Shown piece by piece: positions 10,203 to 18,646 of a stretch of 20,974 bases of DNA. This stretch comes from CAIWHR01 sp035541655 (lineage in GTDB: Bacteria; Pseudomonadota; Gammaproteobacteria; Burkholderiales; Casimicrobiaceae): NCBI GenBank assembly GCA_035541655.1, contig DATKMY010000047.1, positions 1 to 20,974 on the forward strand, in the 5' to 3' direction. The position numbers and the translations under genes are program-made. Position 1 is the stretch's first letter; every line of letters begins with the position of its first letter. The notes under the pieces are model-generated. The model saw only the letters and a list, made by a program, of their open reading frames with translations, was not told the DNA's origin and ran no database searches.

Positions 10203-10964
10203 CTACCGCTCGAGCGCCGTGACCGCCGCGCGCAGCGGCGCGTCCGAGACCCTGATCAGCCCGCCGAACGCCTGATCCATCTCGAGAATCAGGAAGATGG
10301 CTCCCCCGATCGACAGCGCGCAGAGAATGTTGAACGTAACCGTCGTCGCATTGCTCGGCGCGAAGAGGTTCAGCCCCGCCGAGATGACGGTGAACCAGAA
10401 TACGAGCAGGACGAGCAGCGGCGTGATGATCGAGCTGCCGGACTGCGCGATGACGAGCGCGCGCACCTGGGCGAGCTCCTCGGTCGCCTGCAGCGCCTTC
10501 GCCTGAGCCCTGCGCTGCGCCTCGTCCTGCACCGGGATCGCGCGGATCATCGCTTCCAGCGTCTCGATGTTCGGCCTGCTGTCGAAGACGTCCAGCGCAG
10601 CCTGCACGGCGTCACGCTTGGCCCAGATCCTCGCGACCCGGGCTTTGACTATCTGCAGCAGCTCCTGACGGGCTTCGTCGCCGGCGCTCCCGAGCTGCCG
10701 CAGGCTGCGGTCGAGGTGCAGGAGCTTCACCGCCGCCGTCTGCACCTCGTCGGTCTTCGTGTCGAAGGAATTCTTGGCCGAGGCGACGATCAGCCCCAGC
10801 ACGAGCGCCGCCAGCGTCGCGAGGAGACCGATGCCGGCTTTCACGATGTCGCGGGTGTCGCCTTCCAGGTGATGCTTCGGCAAGAGCGAGCGAAAGTACG
10901 CTCCGAAGACGGAACCTGACAAAACGACCGCGACGACGGTTAGCGAAATAAAGAGCGAGCTCAA
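10203..10964 (-). CDS. DUF4239-family integral membrane protein
   Basis: The likely product is 253 residues from a TTG at 10964. This start follows an AGGG and removes a 60-residue Arg/Gly-rich extension that looks non-coding. Four membrane segments are arranged as two pairs: about 4-25 and 47-67, then about 183-205 and 212-233. A long helical, probably coiled-coil, cytoplasmic loop lies between them. The stretch LLPKHHLEGDTRDIVKAGIG followed by LLATLAALVLGLIVASAK is the signature I associate with DUF4239 proteins, and the length fits. Function is unknown; a bestrophin-like channel relationship has been suggested for the family. It is divergent from the GNAT gene across 196 bp. Confidence 0.82.
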   Translation of the reverse strand: MSSLFISLTVVAVVLSGSVFGAYFRSLLPKHHLEGDTRDIVKAGIGLLATLAALVLGLIVASAKNSFDTKTDEVQTAAVKLLHLDRSLRQLGSAGDEARQELLQIVKARVARIWAKRDAVQAALDVFDSRPNIETLEAMIRAIPVQDEAQRRAQAKALQATEELAQVRALVIAQSGSSIITPLLVLLVFWFTVISAGLNLFAPSNATTVTFNILCALSIGGAIFLILEMDQAFGGLIRVSDAPLRAAVTALER

Positions 10965-11160
10965 TTCGAAGCCCTCGTGCCCGGTTGCGCCGGCGCTCGG
11001 TCCATGGCGCGATCTGCGGCCCGGGTCTGATTTTGCACCTCGTGCGGCATGGCGCCATGTTAGCCCGAAGCAGTGGCGAGCGGGAGCGCCGCCCTCGAGG
11101 CCGCCATGCGCTCGCCGCTGCCCGCGTTCAGGCGTCGATCCCACGCGCTAGAATCGGCGG

Positions 11161-11739
11161 ATGCGAATCGCGATCAAGCCGCTGACGCGCGACACGTGGA
11201 ATGACCTCGTCGAGCTCTTCGGCCGTCCGGGCGCGTCGATCGCGCGCGGCTGCTACTGCATGTGCTACCGGCGCTCGGGAAAGCATGAGCCTTCGCCCGG
11301 GCTTTCGCGCTCTGAATCGAACAAGGGCGCATTGAGGGCGCTGGTCGATCGCGGTGTCGTACCGGGCCTGATCGGCTACGAGAAGGAACGGCCGATCGGC
11401 TGGGTGTCGCTCGGACCGCGCGAAGACTACGCGAAGCTCGCGCGCTCGCCCGTGATGAAGCCCGTCGACGAAAAGCCGGTGTGGTCGATCGTCTGCTTCT
11501 TCGTCGATGCCGGCGCGCGCCATCGCGGCGTCGCAGCGGCGCTGCTCAAAGGTGCGATCGCGTGGGCGAAGGGACAGCGCGTCACGCTGCTCGAAGCCTA
11601 TCCTTACGACAAACCGCGCCGGAGCGTCGACGACTTCCTATGGTTCGGCGCGAAGGCGATGTTCGACCGCGAGGGCTTCGCCGAGGTCGCCCGGCGCAGA
11701 CCGATGCGGCCCGTCGTCCGCAAGCGGCTGCGCGCCTGA
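11161..11739 (+). CDS. GNAT-family N-acetyltransferase
   Basis: This 192-residue protein shows the GNAT core strand WSIVCFFVDA followed by the acetyl-CoA pyrophosphate loop ARHRGVAAALL (about 119-129). The N-terminus has a cysteine cluster CYCMCYR (Cys31, 33, 35) after LFGRPGA, a feature of one uncharacterised GNAT subgroup. The YEKERPIGWVSLGPR strand pair also fits. The C-terminal segment (WFGAKAMFDREGF) is the usual final strand-helix unit. The start at 11161 has only a weak GGCGG ribosome-binding site. The acceptor substrate cannot be predicted. The stop lies 5 bp from the convergent stop of the proline-rich gene. Confidence 0.88.
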   Translation: MRIAIKPLTRDTWNDLVELFGRPGASIARGCYCMCYRRSGKHEPSPGLSRSESNKGALRALVDRGVVPGLIGYEKERPIGWVSLGPREDYAKLARSPVMKPVDEKPVWSIVCFFVDAGARHRGVAAALLKGAIAWAKGQRVTLLEAYPYDKPRRSVDDFLWFGAKAMFDREGFAEVARRRPMRPVVRKRLRA

Positions 11740-11744
11740 CGCGA

Positions 11745-13460
11745 TTACCAGCGGCACCCTCCGTTGCCGATCGTGGCTACCGTAAGCGGCACGACGGCAA
11801 GGAGCCCCAACCCTGCATATGCATCGCGGCAGTCGGGCTTCGCCGCCCTCTCGATGTCGGAGGCGAGCTTCGATTTGCGCTCGACCGGCGGCGGAGGGGG
11901 AATCACGGGCGCGACCCCGCGGTACGCCGAGCCCCCGATTTCGCGCGCACGCTGTCGCGTGGCGTTGATATCCAGCCGCGGAGGTTCGCTCCCGGCGGCG
12001 GGCGGCGCGGCAATGTCGTTGCGGGGCCTGAAGACCTCCTCGCCCGCGTCGGGGGCGCCGAAGCGAAGCCGCGGTGCCTGTTCTGCGGGCGCGTCCGTTC
12101 GCGCGGGTGCCGGAGGCGCCGTGGCCTTGCCTGGGGCGGCGGCCGCTGGCGGAGCCGCACGTTCGAGCGACGGCGCAGGACGCTCGCTCGGCACGCCCGT
12201 ATCGAGTGGTGCGCGACGCTGCACGGGCGCGTCGATCGGTGGCGCAACCTGCGGTTCGACCTTCGCCGGCGCCGCGGGCTCGGCAGGCGTCGGGATCGGC
12301 GCGGGCTTCTCGCGCGGCGCTTCGATCGCCGGCGCCATTTCACGTTCGATCTTCGGGGGCGTTGCCCGCTCGAGAGGGGCCGCGCGCTCGACAGGCGGAG
12401 TCGCGCTCTCGACAGGAGGCGTCGCTGCCGGCGGCGCAGGCTTCTCGCGTGGTGCGTCGATCGCAGGCGCGCTCTCGCGTTCGACCTTCGGCGGCGCGGC
12501 GGGGGCAACAGGCGCAACAGGCGCAACCGGTGTTGCGTTGGGCGAGACGGGTTGCGGCGAGGGCTCGATGGGCACCTCGCGCGGCGGTACTTCGACAGCA
12601 GGCGCCGCCTCCACTTTCGGAGGCGATGCGCGTTCGATCGGCGCCGGCGCCGGCACTGGCGCAGTCGCGGGTGAAAGTGTCGTTCCCTCGCGCGCCGGCG
12701 GAGCAGGTGCGGCAGGGACAGGGACCTCCGTCGGGGTCGCTTCGACGGCCGGTCGTGCAGATCTCTCGACCTTCGGCGCAGGCGGCGCGGCCCCAGGCGC
12801 GATCGGGCGATCGAACTCCTCGGGTGCGCTGCGGTTCAGCGAGGGCAGCGCTTCGAAGGACGACGGTTGCGCTGGGGTGAGAGTTTGCGGGGTCGACGTG
12901 GCTTCCGCCGGCGCCTTTTCGCCTGCACCTCCACGGCTTTCCGGCGGCTCGGTTGGTCGAAGGGGCGCTTCGATTGGCGGCGATATCGGAGCCGTTCGAG
13001 TTTCGGGCACCGGGGTCGCTGCGGCCGGCCCTGCCTCCGTCGCCGGGGCTGTCGGCTTCGGAGACGGCGTAATTGGCTCGGCGGGCGGTGCAGTGGTTGC
13101 CTCGGCAGGTGCTTGCGCCGGAGGTAGCCGCGGCGGAGGCGATGCCGGTGCTGCGCGTTTCGAAGGCACAACGCCGAGTCGCCGCAACAGTGCGGTACCC
13201 GGTGATGTCGTCTCTTCACCCGGAGCCAGCCTGACTCCCGCTCCCGCTTCCGGCGAGAGACGCCGCAATGTTACATCGAGGCCTTCCCACCCCCCTTCGC
13301 CGCGTTGGGCGCCGCGAATCCCGGGTGCTGTCCCGAAGACGAGCAGGACCAGCGCGTGCAGCAGCATCGACAGCAGTACGAAGCGAAGCAGCAGCGACGC
13401 GTCGGAGTCGAGGCGCGCGCGCAGGTCGTGTAGTCGACGGGAAGTGCGGGAGTCGGTCAC
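11745..13460 (-). CDS. Proline-rich, single-span TonB-like envelope protein
   Basis: The product is 571 residues from a GTG at 13460; an upstream ATG at 13583 is the alternative. The N-terminus is basic and cytoplasmic, followed by one membrane segment (about 23-43) reading FVLLSMLLHALVLLVFG. Ser31 and His35 in it reproduce the SxxxH spacing of the TonB transmembrane helix. Residues about 100-500 are Pro/Ala/Glu-rich and extended, with repeats, as in periplasm-spanning TonB-like proteins. The last 30 residues are different: a conserved-looking module from PDCRDAYAG to GGCRW with Cys544 and Cys569, which could form a disulfide. No TonB_C beta domain is visible, so this is not a standard TonB. 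No ExbB/ExbD genes are in the window. Function is unknown; an envelope anchor or force-transducing role is inferred. Confidence 0.78.
   Translation of the reverse strand: MTDSRTSRRLHDLRARLDSDASLLLRFVLLSMLLHALVLLVFGTAPGIRGAQRGEGGWEGLDVTLRRLSPEAGAGVRLAPGEETTSPGTALLRRLGVVPSKRAAPASPPPRLPPAQAPAEATTAPPAEPITPSPKPTAPATEAGPAAATPVPETRTAPISPPIEAPLRPTEPPESRGGAGEKAPAEATSTPQTLTPAQPSSFEALPSLNRSAPEEFDRPIAPGAAPPAPKVERSARPAVEATPTEVPVPAAPAPPAREGTTLSPATAPVPAPAPIERASPPKVEAAPAVEVPPREVPIEPSPQPVSPNATPVAPVAPVAPAAPPKVERESAPAIDAPREKPAPPAATPPVESATPPVERAAPLERATPPKIEREMAPAIEAPREKPAPIPTPAEPAAPAKVEPQVAPPIDAPVQRRAPLDTGVPSERPAPSLERAAPPAAAAPGKATAPPAPARTDAPAEQAPRLRFGAPDAGEEVFRPRNDIAAPPAAGSEPPRLDINATRQRAREIGGSAYRGVAPVIPPPPPVERKSKLASDIERAAKPDCRDAYAGLGLLAVVPLTVATIGNGGCRW
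12207..12488 (-). repeat. Degenerate intragenic repeats in the proline-rich protein
   Basis: Three related 57-nt units lie at 12432-12488, 12297-12353 and 12207-12263. They encode KVERESAPAIDAPREKPAP, KIEREMAPAIEAPREKPAP and the diverged KVEPQVAPPIDAPVQRRAP. All are in frame, spaced 135 and 90 bp apart. A 9-nt repeat just outside, around 12503-12529, encodes VAPVAPVAP. Confidence 0.85.
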
Positions 13461-13581
13461 TGGCGGAGGATCCGGGTCGCGGCGCCGGCTGCCTAGGATA
13501 CGCTGCGGACCCGTCGGCCGTGCGTGCCAAAGGCTTCTCCCGACCGCGATAGCGGTGCTGCCTCGGCACTGGGGGCGTAAC

Positions 13582-14592
13582 ATGGTGCGGTTCTCGCACG
13601 TCTCTCGAGCACCGTTCGTGTCCGAATCGAGCCGCTGGTCGTTCCCACCGCAATTGCAGCCCGTGCAAAGCGAGGTTGCGTTCGATCTCAAGCCCGTGCT
13701 CGACGCGGTGGTCGCGCTGCGTGCCGAAGTGCCGGACGACGCGTTCACCGCGTCGATCCTCGGTACCGAGCGCCTCGGCAACGGTGTCGTGATCCGCGAA
13801 GATGGCCTCGTGCTGACGATCGGCTACCTCATCACCGAAGCGGCGTCGGTTTGGCTCACCGGCAACGACGGCGCCGTTTTGCAGGGTTATCCGCTTGCCT
13901 ACGACTACGCGACCGGCTTCGGCCTCGTGCAGCCACTGGGCCGTGCGCGCTGGCCCGCGCTCCAGCGCGGGTCCTCGGACACCGTGGTGCAGGACGACGA
14001 AGTGATCGTTGTCGGCCACGGTGGGCGCGCGCATGCGCTCAAGGCGAAGGTCTTCGCGAAGCGCGAATTCGCCGGCTACTGGGAATACCTGCTCGACGAG
14101 GCGCTGTTCACGACGCCGCCGCATCCCGAGTGGAGCGGAACGGGACTGCTCGACGAAGAGGGTCGGCTGATCGGCATCGGATCGCTGCTGCTGCAGGAGA
14201 AGACCGACGACGAAACCGTCGACGGCAACATGTTCGTGCCCGTCGACCTGCTCGAACCGATCCTCGACGATCTGCTCCGCACCGGGCGCGCGAAAGGTCC
14301 GCGGCGTCCGTGGCTCGGAATGTATACGGCCGATTCGCAGGGGCGGGTCGTCGTCAACGGCGTCGCCGCGGGCGGCCCCGCTGAGCGCGCGGGAGTCGCG
14401 ACCGGCGATCTCGTCGTCGCTGTCGGAGGCGAGCGCGTTGCGAGCCTCGCCGAGCTCTTTCGGCAGATCTGGCGACAGGGGCCGGCGGGAACGGAGATCG
14501 CACTGACGCTCGCGCGCGGCGGCACGCCTCTGCACTTGCGCGTGCGCTCGGCGGACCGCGACGATCTGCTCAAGAAGCCGAGCCTGCAGTAA
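13582..14592 (+). CDS. Trypsin-fold (HtrA/S1C-like) PDZ protein, apparently catalytically inactive
   Basis: This 336-residue protein has an HtrA-like layout: a chymotrypsin-fold region at about 55-225 and a PDZ domain at about 240-325 (PWLGMY, then AERAGVATGDLVVAVGG). The triad is degraded. Where HtrA has LTNNHVI this protein has LTIGYLI, with Tyr82 at the histidine position. The DxxTDLA motif reads DYATGFG, with Gly112 at the aspartate position. The serine loop reads EWSGTG instead of GNSGG, so Ser185 may remain. NMFVPVDLLEPIL is conserved as in S1C proteins. There is no signal peptide. It likely binds peptides through the PDZ domain without cleaving them. It is divergent from the proline-rich gene across 121 bp. 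Confidence 0.85.
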   Translation: MVRFSHVSRAPFVSESSRWSFPPQLQPVQSEVAFDLKPVLDAVVALRAEVPDDAFTASILGTERLGNGVVIREDGLVLTIGYLITEAASVWLTGNDGAVLQGYPLAYDYATGFGLVQPLGRARWPALQRGSSDTVVQDDEVIVVGHGGRAHALKAKVFAKREFAGYWEYLLDEALFTTPPHPEWSGTGLLDEEGRLIGIGSLLLQEKTDDETVDGNMFVPVDLLEPILDDLLRTGRAKGPRRPWLGMYTADSQGRVVVNGVAAGGPAERAGVATGDLVVAVGGERVASLAELFRQIWRQGPAGTEIALTLARGGTPLHLRVRSADRDDLLKKPSLQ

Positions 14593-14689
14593 CCGCGGGG
14601 CCATGCTCGCCGTGCGATGGATGCGGTAAGCTTGCCGCTTCCGTTTGCCCCGACCGTGGTCCGCATTCCAATCCGCCAGGAGAACTCTC

Positions 14690-15754
14690 ATGAAGCTCAT
14701 CCGCACGTTCCTCGCCGCCGGTCTCGCGCTCAGTGTCGCGACGTCCGCGCTCGCCCAGGACAACAAGCTGCGTCTGATCACTTGGGCCGACTATGTTCCT
14801 GCGGACGTCGTCGCGCAGTTCAAGAAGGAAACGGGCATCGACGTCGAGATCACGCTGTCGAACAACGAGGAGATGATCTCGAAGCTGCGCGCGACCGGCG
14901 GCGCCGGATTCGACCTCGCGCAGCCCTCGCAGGACCGGGTCACCGGACCGCAGCAGGAGTTCGGCATCTACAAGCCGATCGACATGACGAAGATCAAGAC
15001 CGAGCTCTTCATCCCGTCGATGCTGGAAGCGACGAAGACGAACACGACGATCAAGGGCCAGGTCTACGGGCTGCCGCACATCTGGGGCACCGACGGGCTG
15101 GTCGTCAACATCAAGCTCGCGCAGATGACCGACTACCCCGACCTCTGCGATCCGAAATACAAGGGGAAGACGAGCATGCGCCTGAAGCGCCCGACGCTGC
15201 TCGCCTTCGCGTTCGCGAGCGGCAAGGATCCGTTCGCGCTCTACAACGACGCGAAGGCCTACACGGCACTGATGGAAGAGGTCGGCAAAAAGCTCGCTGC
15301 GTGCAAAGGCAACATCAAGTTCTTCTGGGACAACAAGGATCAGCTTCTGAACGGCATGCGCGCCGGCGAGATCGTCGGTGCGATGATGTGGGACACGGGC
15401 GGCTGGAAGCTGAACGGGGAGAACCCGGATATCCAGTACATCGCGCCCAAGTCCGGCGCGCTCGGCTGGATCGACACCTTCGCGCTGCCGGCGAAGGGGC
15501 GCAACGACGCGGCCGCGTACGCATGGATCAACTTCAACATGCGCCCCGAGATCGCCGCGAAGGTCGCGGCGTCGGCCGGCAACTTTACCGCGTCGAAGGG
15601 TGCCGACCAGCTGATGGACGCGAAGCTCAAGGCGCAGTTCGCGAAGAGCTTCCCCGAATCGGCAATGAGGAACGTCAAGTGGTATCCGGCGGTTCCGCCG
15701 GGAATCGAGGACATCGAAGGCAAGGTGCTCGACCGCGTGAAGGCGGCGAACTAG
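14690..15754 (+). CDS. Periplasmic polyamine-type ABC substrate-binding protein (PotD/PotF-like)
   Basis: This 354-residue binding protein is the first gene of a four-gene importer operon. The signal peptide (LIRTFLAAGLALSVATSALAQ) is cleaved near Ala22. AGGAGA 6 nt before the ATG at 14690 supports the start. Family features include LITWADYVP at the mature N-terminus, SNNEEMISKL, GFDLAQPSQD, an IWGTDGLVVN core strand and GALGWIDTFALPAKG. The last corresponds to the Trp/Asp pair that contacts the polyamine amine groups in PotD/PotF. GAMMWDTGGWK offers a further acidic/aromatic contact. Putrescine or spermidine is likely, but the subgroup also includes binders of other amines and amino-alkyl compounds. 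Confidence 0.9.
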   Translation: MKLIRTFLAAGLALSVATSALAQDNKLRLITWADYVPADVVAQFKKETGIDVEITLSNNEEMISKLRATGGAGFDLAQPSQDRVTGPQQEFGIYKPIDMTKIKTELFIPSMLEATKTNTTIKGQVYGLPHIWGTDGLVVNIKLAQMTDYPDLCDPKYKGKTSMRLKRPTLLAFAFASGKDPFALYNDAKAYTALMEEVGKKLAACKGNIKFFWDNKDQLLNGMRAGEIVGAMMWDTGGWKLNGENPDIQYIAPKSGALGWIDTFALPAKGRNDAAAYAWINFNMRPEIAAKVAASAGNFTASKGADQLMDAKLKAQFAKSFPESAMRNVKWYPAVPPGIEDIEGKVLDRVKAAN

Positions 15755-15767
15755 GGCTGCGGGATAG

Positions 15768-16871
15768 GTGCAGCAGGACCTCGAGGTCGATCGCGTCACC
15801 AAGCGCTACGGCGCGCACGCCGCGGTCGACGCACTGTCGCTCACCGTCGCGCACGGCAGCTTCTTCTCGATCCTCGGCCCGTCGGGCTGCGGCAAGACGA
15901 CGCTCCTGAGGATCGTCGCCGGCTTCATCGCGCCCGACGAGGGCGACGTTCGGATCGGCGGAGTCTCGATGCGCGGCGTGTCGCCGAACCGGCGGCCCGT
16001 CAACATGGTGTTCCAGCATCTGGCGCTCTTTCCGATGATGTCGGTCGGTGACAACGTCGGCTACGGGCTCGCGCGCCGCGGCGTCCCCAAAGCGGAGATC
16101 GCGAGCCGTGTCGAGGCGATGCTGAAGCGCGTGGGACTCCCGGGCGCTCGGAGCAAGCGGATCGACCAGCTCTCCGGCGGCCAGAAGCAGCGCGTCGCGA
16201 TCGCGCGGAGCCTCGTGCTCGAGCCGACGCTGCTCCTTCTCGACGAGCCGCTCGGCGCGCTCGATTTGAAGCTCCGCGAACACATGAAGATCGAGCTCAA
16301 GCAATTGCAGGCGGATTTCGGGACGACGTTCGTCTATATCACGCACGATCAATCCGAGGCGCTCGTGCTCTCCGATCACGTGGCCGTGATGAATGCCGGT
16401 CGCTTCGAGCAGGTCGGAACGCCGCAGGCGCTCTACTACGATCCGAAGACCGCGTTCGTCGCGGGGTTCGTCGGTGCGAACAACCGCATCGCGGGACGTG
16501 CGGAGCGCATAGAGGGCGAAATGGTCGAGGTCGCGACTGCCGATGGTCTCGCTGTGCGCGCACGAGCGAGTGGCGCGATCGCGGCGGGCGATGCGGTCGA
16601 GGCGTTCATCCGCCCGGAGGTCATCGATATCGCGCGCAACGCCGCCGAGCTGCCGGCCTCCGCGCAGCGATTGTCGGGGCGTGTGGCGAGTCTCCTCTTC
16701 GACGGCGCGAATTCGGCGGTGCTTGTCCGCGAAGACAGGACGCGCGCCGAGGTGCGGATCGCACTGCCGCAGACCGGCCGCTTCGCCGATCTCGCCGTCG
16801 ACGAGGCGATCGGGTTCGGCTTCGACGCGAGGCGGGCGGTGTGCTTCCGCTCGAACGGGAGCCATGGTTAG
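15768..16871 (+). CDS. Polyamine-type ABC transporter ATP-binding protein (PotA-like)
   Basis: This 367-residue ATPase powers the importer. It begins at a GTG at 15768, only 13 nt after the binding-protein stop, with a weak ribosome-binding site. All ABC motifs are intact: Walker A GPSGCGKTT (37-45), Q-loop Gln83 in VFQHLALFP, signature LSGGQKQRVAIAR (135-147), Walker B LLLLDEP (155-161, catalytic Glu160), D-loop GALD and switch His193 in THDQSEA. The C-terminal part from about 235 is a TOBE_2 domain, as usual in PotA/FbpC/UgpC-type proteins. Its last 8 bases overlap the start of the first permease gene, which implies translational coupling. Confidence 0.95.
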   Translation: MQQDLEVDRVTKRYGAHAAVDALSLTVAHGSFFSILGPSGCGKTTLLRIVAGFIAPDEGDVRIGGVSMRGVSPNRRPVNMVFQHLALFPMMSVGDNVGYGLARRGVPKAEIASRVEAMLKRVGLPGARSKRIDQLSGGQKQRVAIARSLVLEPTLLLLDEPLGALDLKLREHMKIELKQLQADFGTTFVYITHDQSEALVLSDHVAVMNAGRFEQVGTPQALYYDPKTAFVAGFVGANNRIAGRAERIEGEMVEVATADGLAVRARASGAIAAGDAVEAFIRPEVIDIARNAAELPASAQRLSGRVASLLFDGANSAVLVREDRTRAEVRIALPQTGRFADLAVDEAIGFGFDARRAVCFRSNGSHG

Positions 16872-17751
16872 CGCTGCCGCCGATCCTCTCGCTTCGCGGG
16901 CGCGACTCGCGCTGCTCCTGCTGCTCGCGCCGGCGGCGGTCTGGCTCGTAGGCCTGATCGTGCTGCCGCACGTCGAGCTCGCCGTGCTCAGCTTGCGCGC
17001 GCGCGTCGCGCCGCGAGTTTACGAATGGAGCCTCGCCCAGTACCGCACGTTCGTCGACGAGCCGCTCTATTGGCGCACATTCGTGCGCACGGCGACGATG
17101 TCGATCCTCGCGACCGCCTGCACGCTGCTGATCGCGTTCCCCGTCGCCTGGTACATCGCGAAGATCGCGCACGGGCGCGCGAAGTCGCTGCTCTTCGTGC
17201 TGTGCCTGATCCCGTTCTGGGTGAGCGAGACCGTCCGCACGCTCGGCTGGATGATCCTGCTGCGCGAATCCGGCGTGCTGCCGCACCTGCTCGTCGCGCT
17301 CGGGATCACCGCCGAGCCCGTCGAGATGCTCTACCACGACGCGACGATCCTCGTGGGTCTCGTCTACACGTCGATGCTGTTCATGGTCGTCCCTCTCGTG
17401 AGCACGCTCGAGAGCCTCGACGACTCGCTGATCGAGGCCGCGTACGATCTGGGCGGCAACGGGTGGTCGATCCTGCGGCAGATCGTCGTCCCCCATGCGG
17501 CGCCGGGGATTGCCGCCGGATCGATCGTCGTCTTCATGCTGACGCTCGGCAACTACCTGACGCCGACGCTGCTCGGCGGCAAGAATTCGCTGTGGTTCAC
17601 CGAGCAGATCTACACGCAGTTCATCACGCGGTTCAACTGGGAGCAGGGTGCGGCGTTCGGCTTCCTGCTGCTGATCCTCTCGACCGCGATCGTCTGGGCC
17701 GGCCTGAAGGTCACCGGCCAACGCTTCGGCGACGTGATGAGGCGATCGTGA
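16864..17751 (+). CDS. Polyamine-type ABC transporter permease, PotB/PotH-like
   Basis: This is a 295-residue inner-membrane permease. The ATG at 16864 overlaps the ATPase stop by 8 bp, giving the N-terminus MVSAAADPLASRARLALLLL with the first membrane helix immediately after. About six helices are visible. The EAA loop that docks on the ATPase reads EAAYDLGGNGWSILRQIVVP, with the glycine in the expected place. TLGNYLTPTLLGGKNS is the motif shared by PotB/PotH proteins. It acts with the PotC-like gene downstream as a heterodimeric channel. The next start lies 46 nt beyond its stop. Confidence 0.94.
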   Translation: MVSAAADPLASRARLALLLLLAPAAVWLVGLIVLPHVELAVLSLRARVAPRVYEWSLAQYRTFVDEPLYWRTFVRTATMSILATACTLLIAFPVAWYIAKIAHGRAKSLLFVLCLIPFWVSETVRTLGWMILLRESGVLPHLLVALGITAEPVEMLYHDATILVGLVYTSMLFMVVPLVSTLESLDDSLIEAAYDLGGNGWSILRQIVVPHAAPGIAAGSIVVFMLTLGNYLTPTLLGGKNSLWFTEQIYTQFITRFNWEQGAAFGFLLLILSTAIVWAGLKVTGQRFGDVMRRS

Positions 17752-17797
17752 TCGCCGCATTCAGCGTCCCGCTGCCGCTTCGTGCGCGAGGCCGCTC

Positions 17798-18646
17798 GTG
17801 ATCCCGTCGCTGCCGCGATCCGGCATCCAGCGCTGCGCAACGGCGGGCTGGGTCGGCGCGTTCTTCGTGTTCCTGTTCGTGCCGCTCGTGATCGTCGCAG
17901 TGTTCGCGTTCAACGACGCGAACTATCCGGCGCCGCCCTGGCGCGGATTCACGCTCGACTGGTTCGTGGGGAGTGGCGCCAAGGGCAGGACCGGGCTTTT
18001 CGCCGACGCGCCGCTCATGAAGAGCATCGCGACGAGCGTGCTGGTCGCGTTCTGGGTCACGCTGCTCTCGGTCGCGGTCGGCACGGCAAACGCCTTCCTG
18101 CTCGAGCGCGCGCGGTTCCGCGGCAAGGCGGCGATCTCGCTGATGATGCTCGCGCCGCTCGTGATACCTGGGGTGATCCTCGGCATCTCGATCCTCGCGT
18201 TCGCGAGCCGCCTTGCGCAGTTCGCCGACGATCTGTGGGGGCTCGATCTCGACTTTCTGCGCCCCGGTCTCCCGCTGGTGGTCGCCGGCCAGTTCTCGTA
18301 CATCGTGTCGATTGCCACGTTGACGATCGCCGCACGACTCAAGCGCTTCGACACGACGCTCGAGGAGGCGGCGTTCAACCTCGGCGCCTCGCGCGCCGCG
18401 GCGCTGCGGACGGTGACGCTGCCGTATCTGAAGCCGGCGCTGATCGGCGCCGCCGCGATCTCGTTCCTGATGTCGTTCGAGAACTTCAACACGACGCTCA
18501 TGCTCGTGGGCTCGGACCCGCCGCTCACCATCATGATGTACGGGCGGATGCGCGAGGGCGCAAGCCCGGTGCTCAACGCGGTGAGCTTGTTTCTGATGGT
18601 TGCATCGGCGGTGATCGCGCTCGCGCTGCTGCGGCGAGAGCGGTGA
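17798..18646 (+). CDS. Polyamine-type ABC transporter permease, PotC/PotI-like
   Basis: This is the 282-residue second permease of the importer, starting at a GTG at 17798 with GAGG a few bases upstream. It shows six predicted helices. PotC/PotI features are FNDANYPAPPWRGFTLDWF after helix 1, LMMLAPLVIPGVILGIS, and the EAA loop EEAAFNLGASRAAALRTVTLP. SFENFNTT corresponds to the conserved SFDDF-type motif near the end. The C-terminus (LLRRER) is basic and cytoplasmic. The last 74 bases are overlapped on the opposite strand by the 3' end of the glycosyltransferase gene, so the operon ends without a separate terminator region. Confidence 0.94.
   Translation: MIPSLPRSGIQRCATAGWVGAFFVFLFVPLVIVAVFAFNDANYPAPPWRGFTLDWFVGSGAKGRTGLFADAPLMKSIATSVLVAFWVTLLSVAVGTANAFLLERARFRGKAAISLMMLAPLVIPGVILGISILAFASRLAQFADDLWGLDLDFLRPGLPLVVAGQFSYIVSIATLTIAARLKRFDTTLEEAAFNLGASRAAALRTVTLPYLKPALIGAAAISFLMSFENFNTTLMLVGSDPPLTIMMYGRMREGASPVLNAVSLFLMVASAVIALALLRRER

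Noticed and set aside
11764..13581. Long plus-strand frame continuous with the HtrA-like gene, encoding Gly/Ala/Ser-rich sequence
   Set aside because: It is the complement of the proline-rich gene, where Pro codons read as Gly/Arg on the other strand. The real plus-strand gene begins at 13582.
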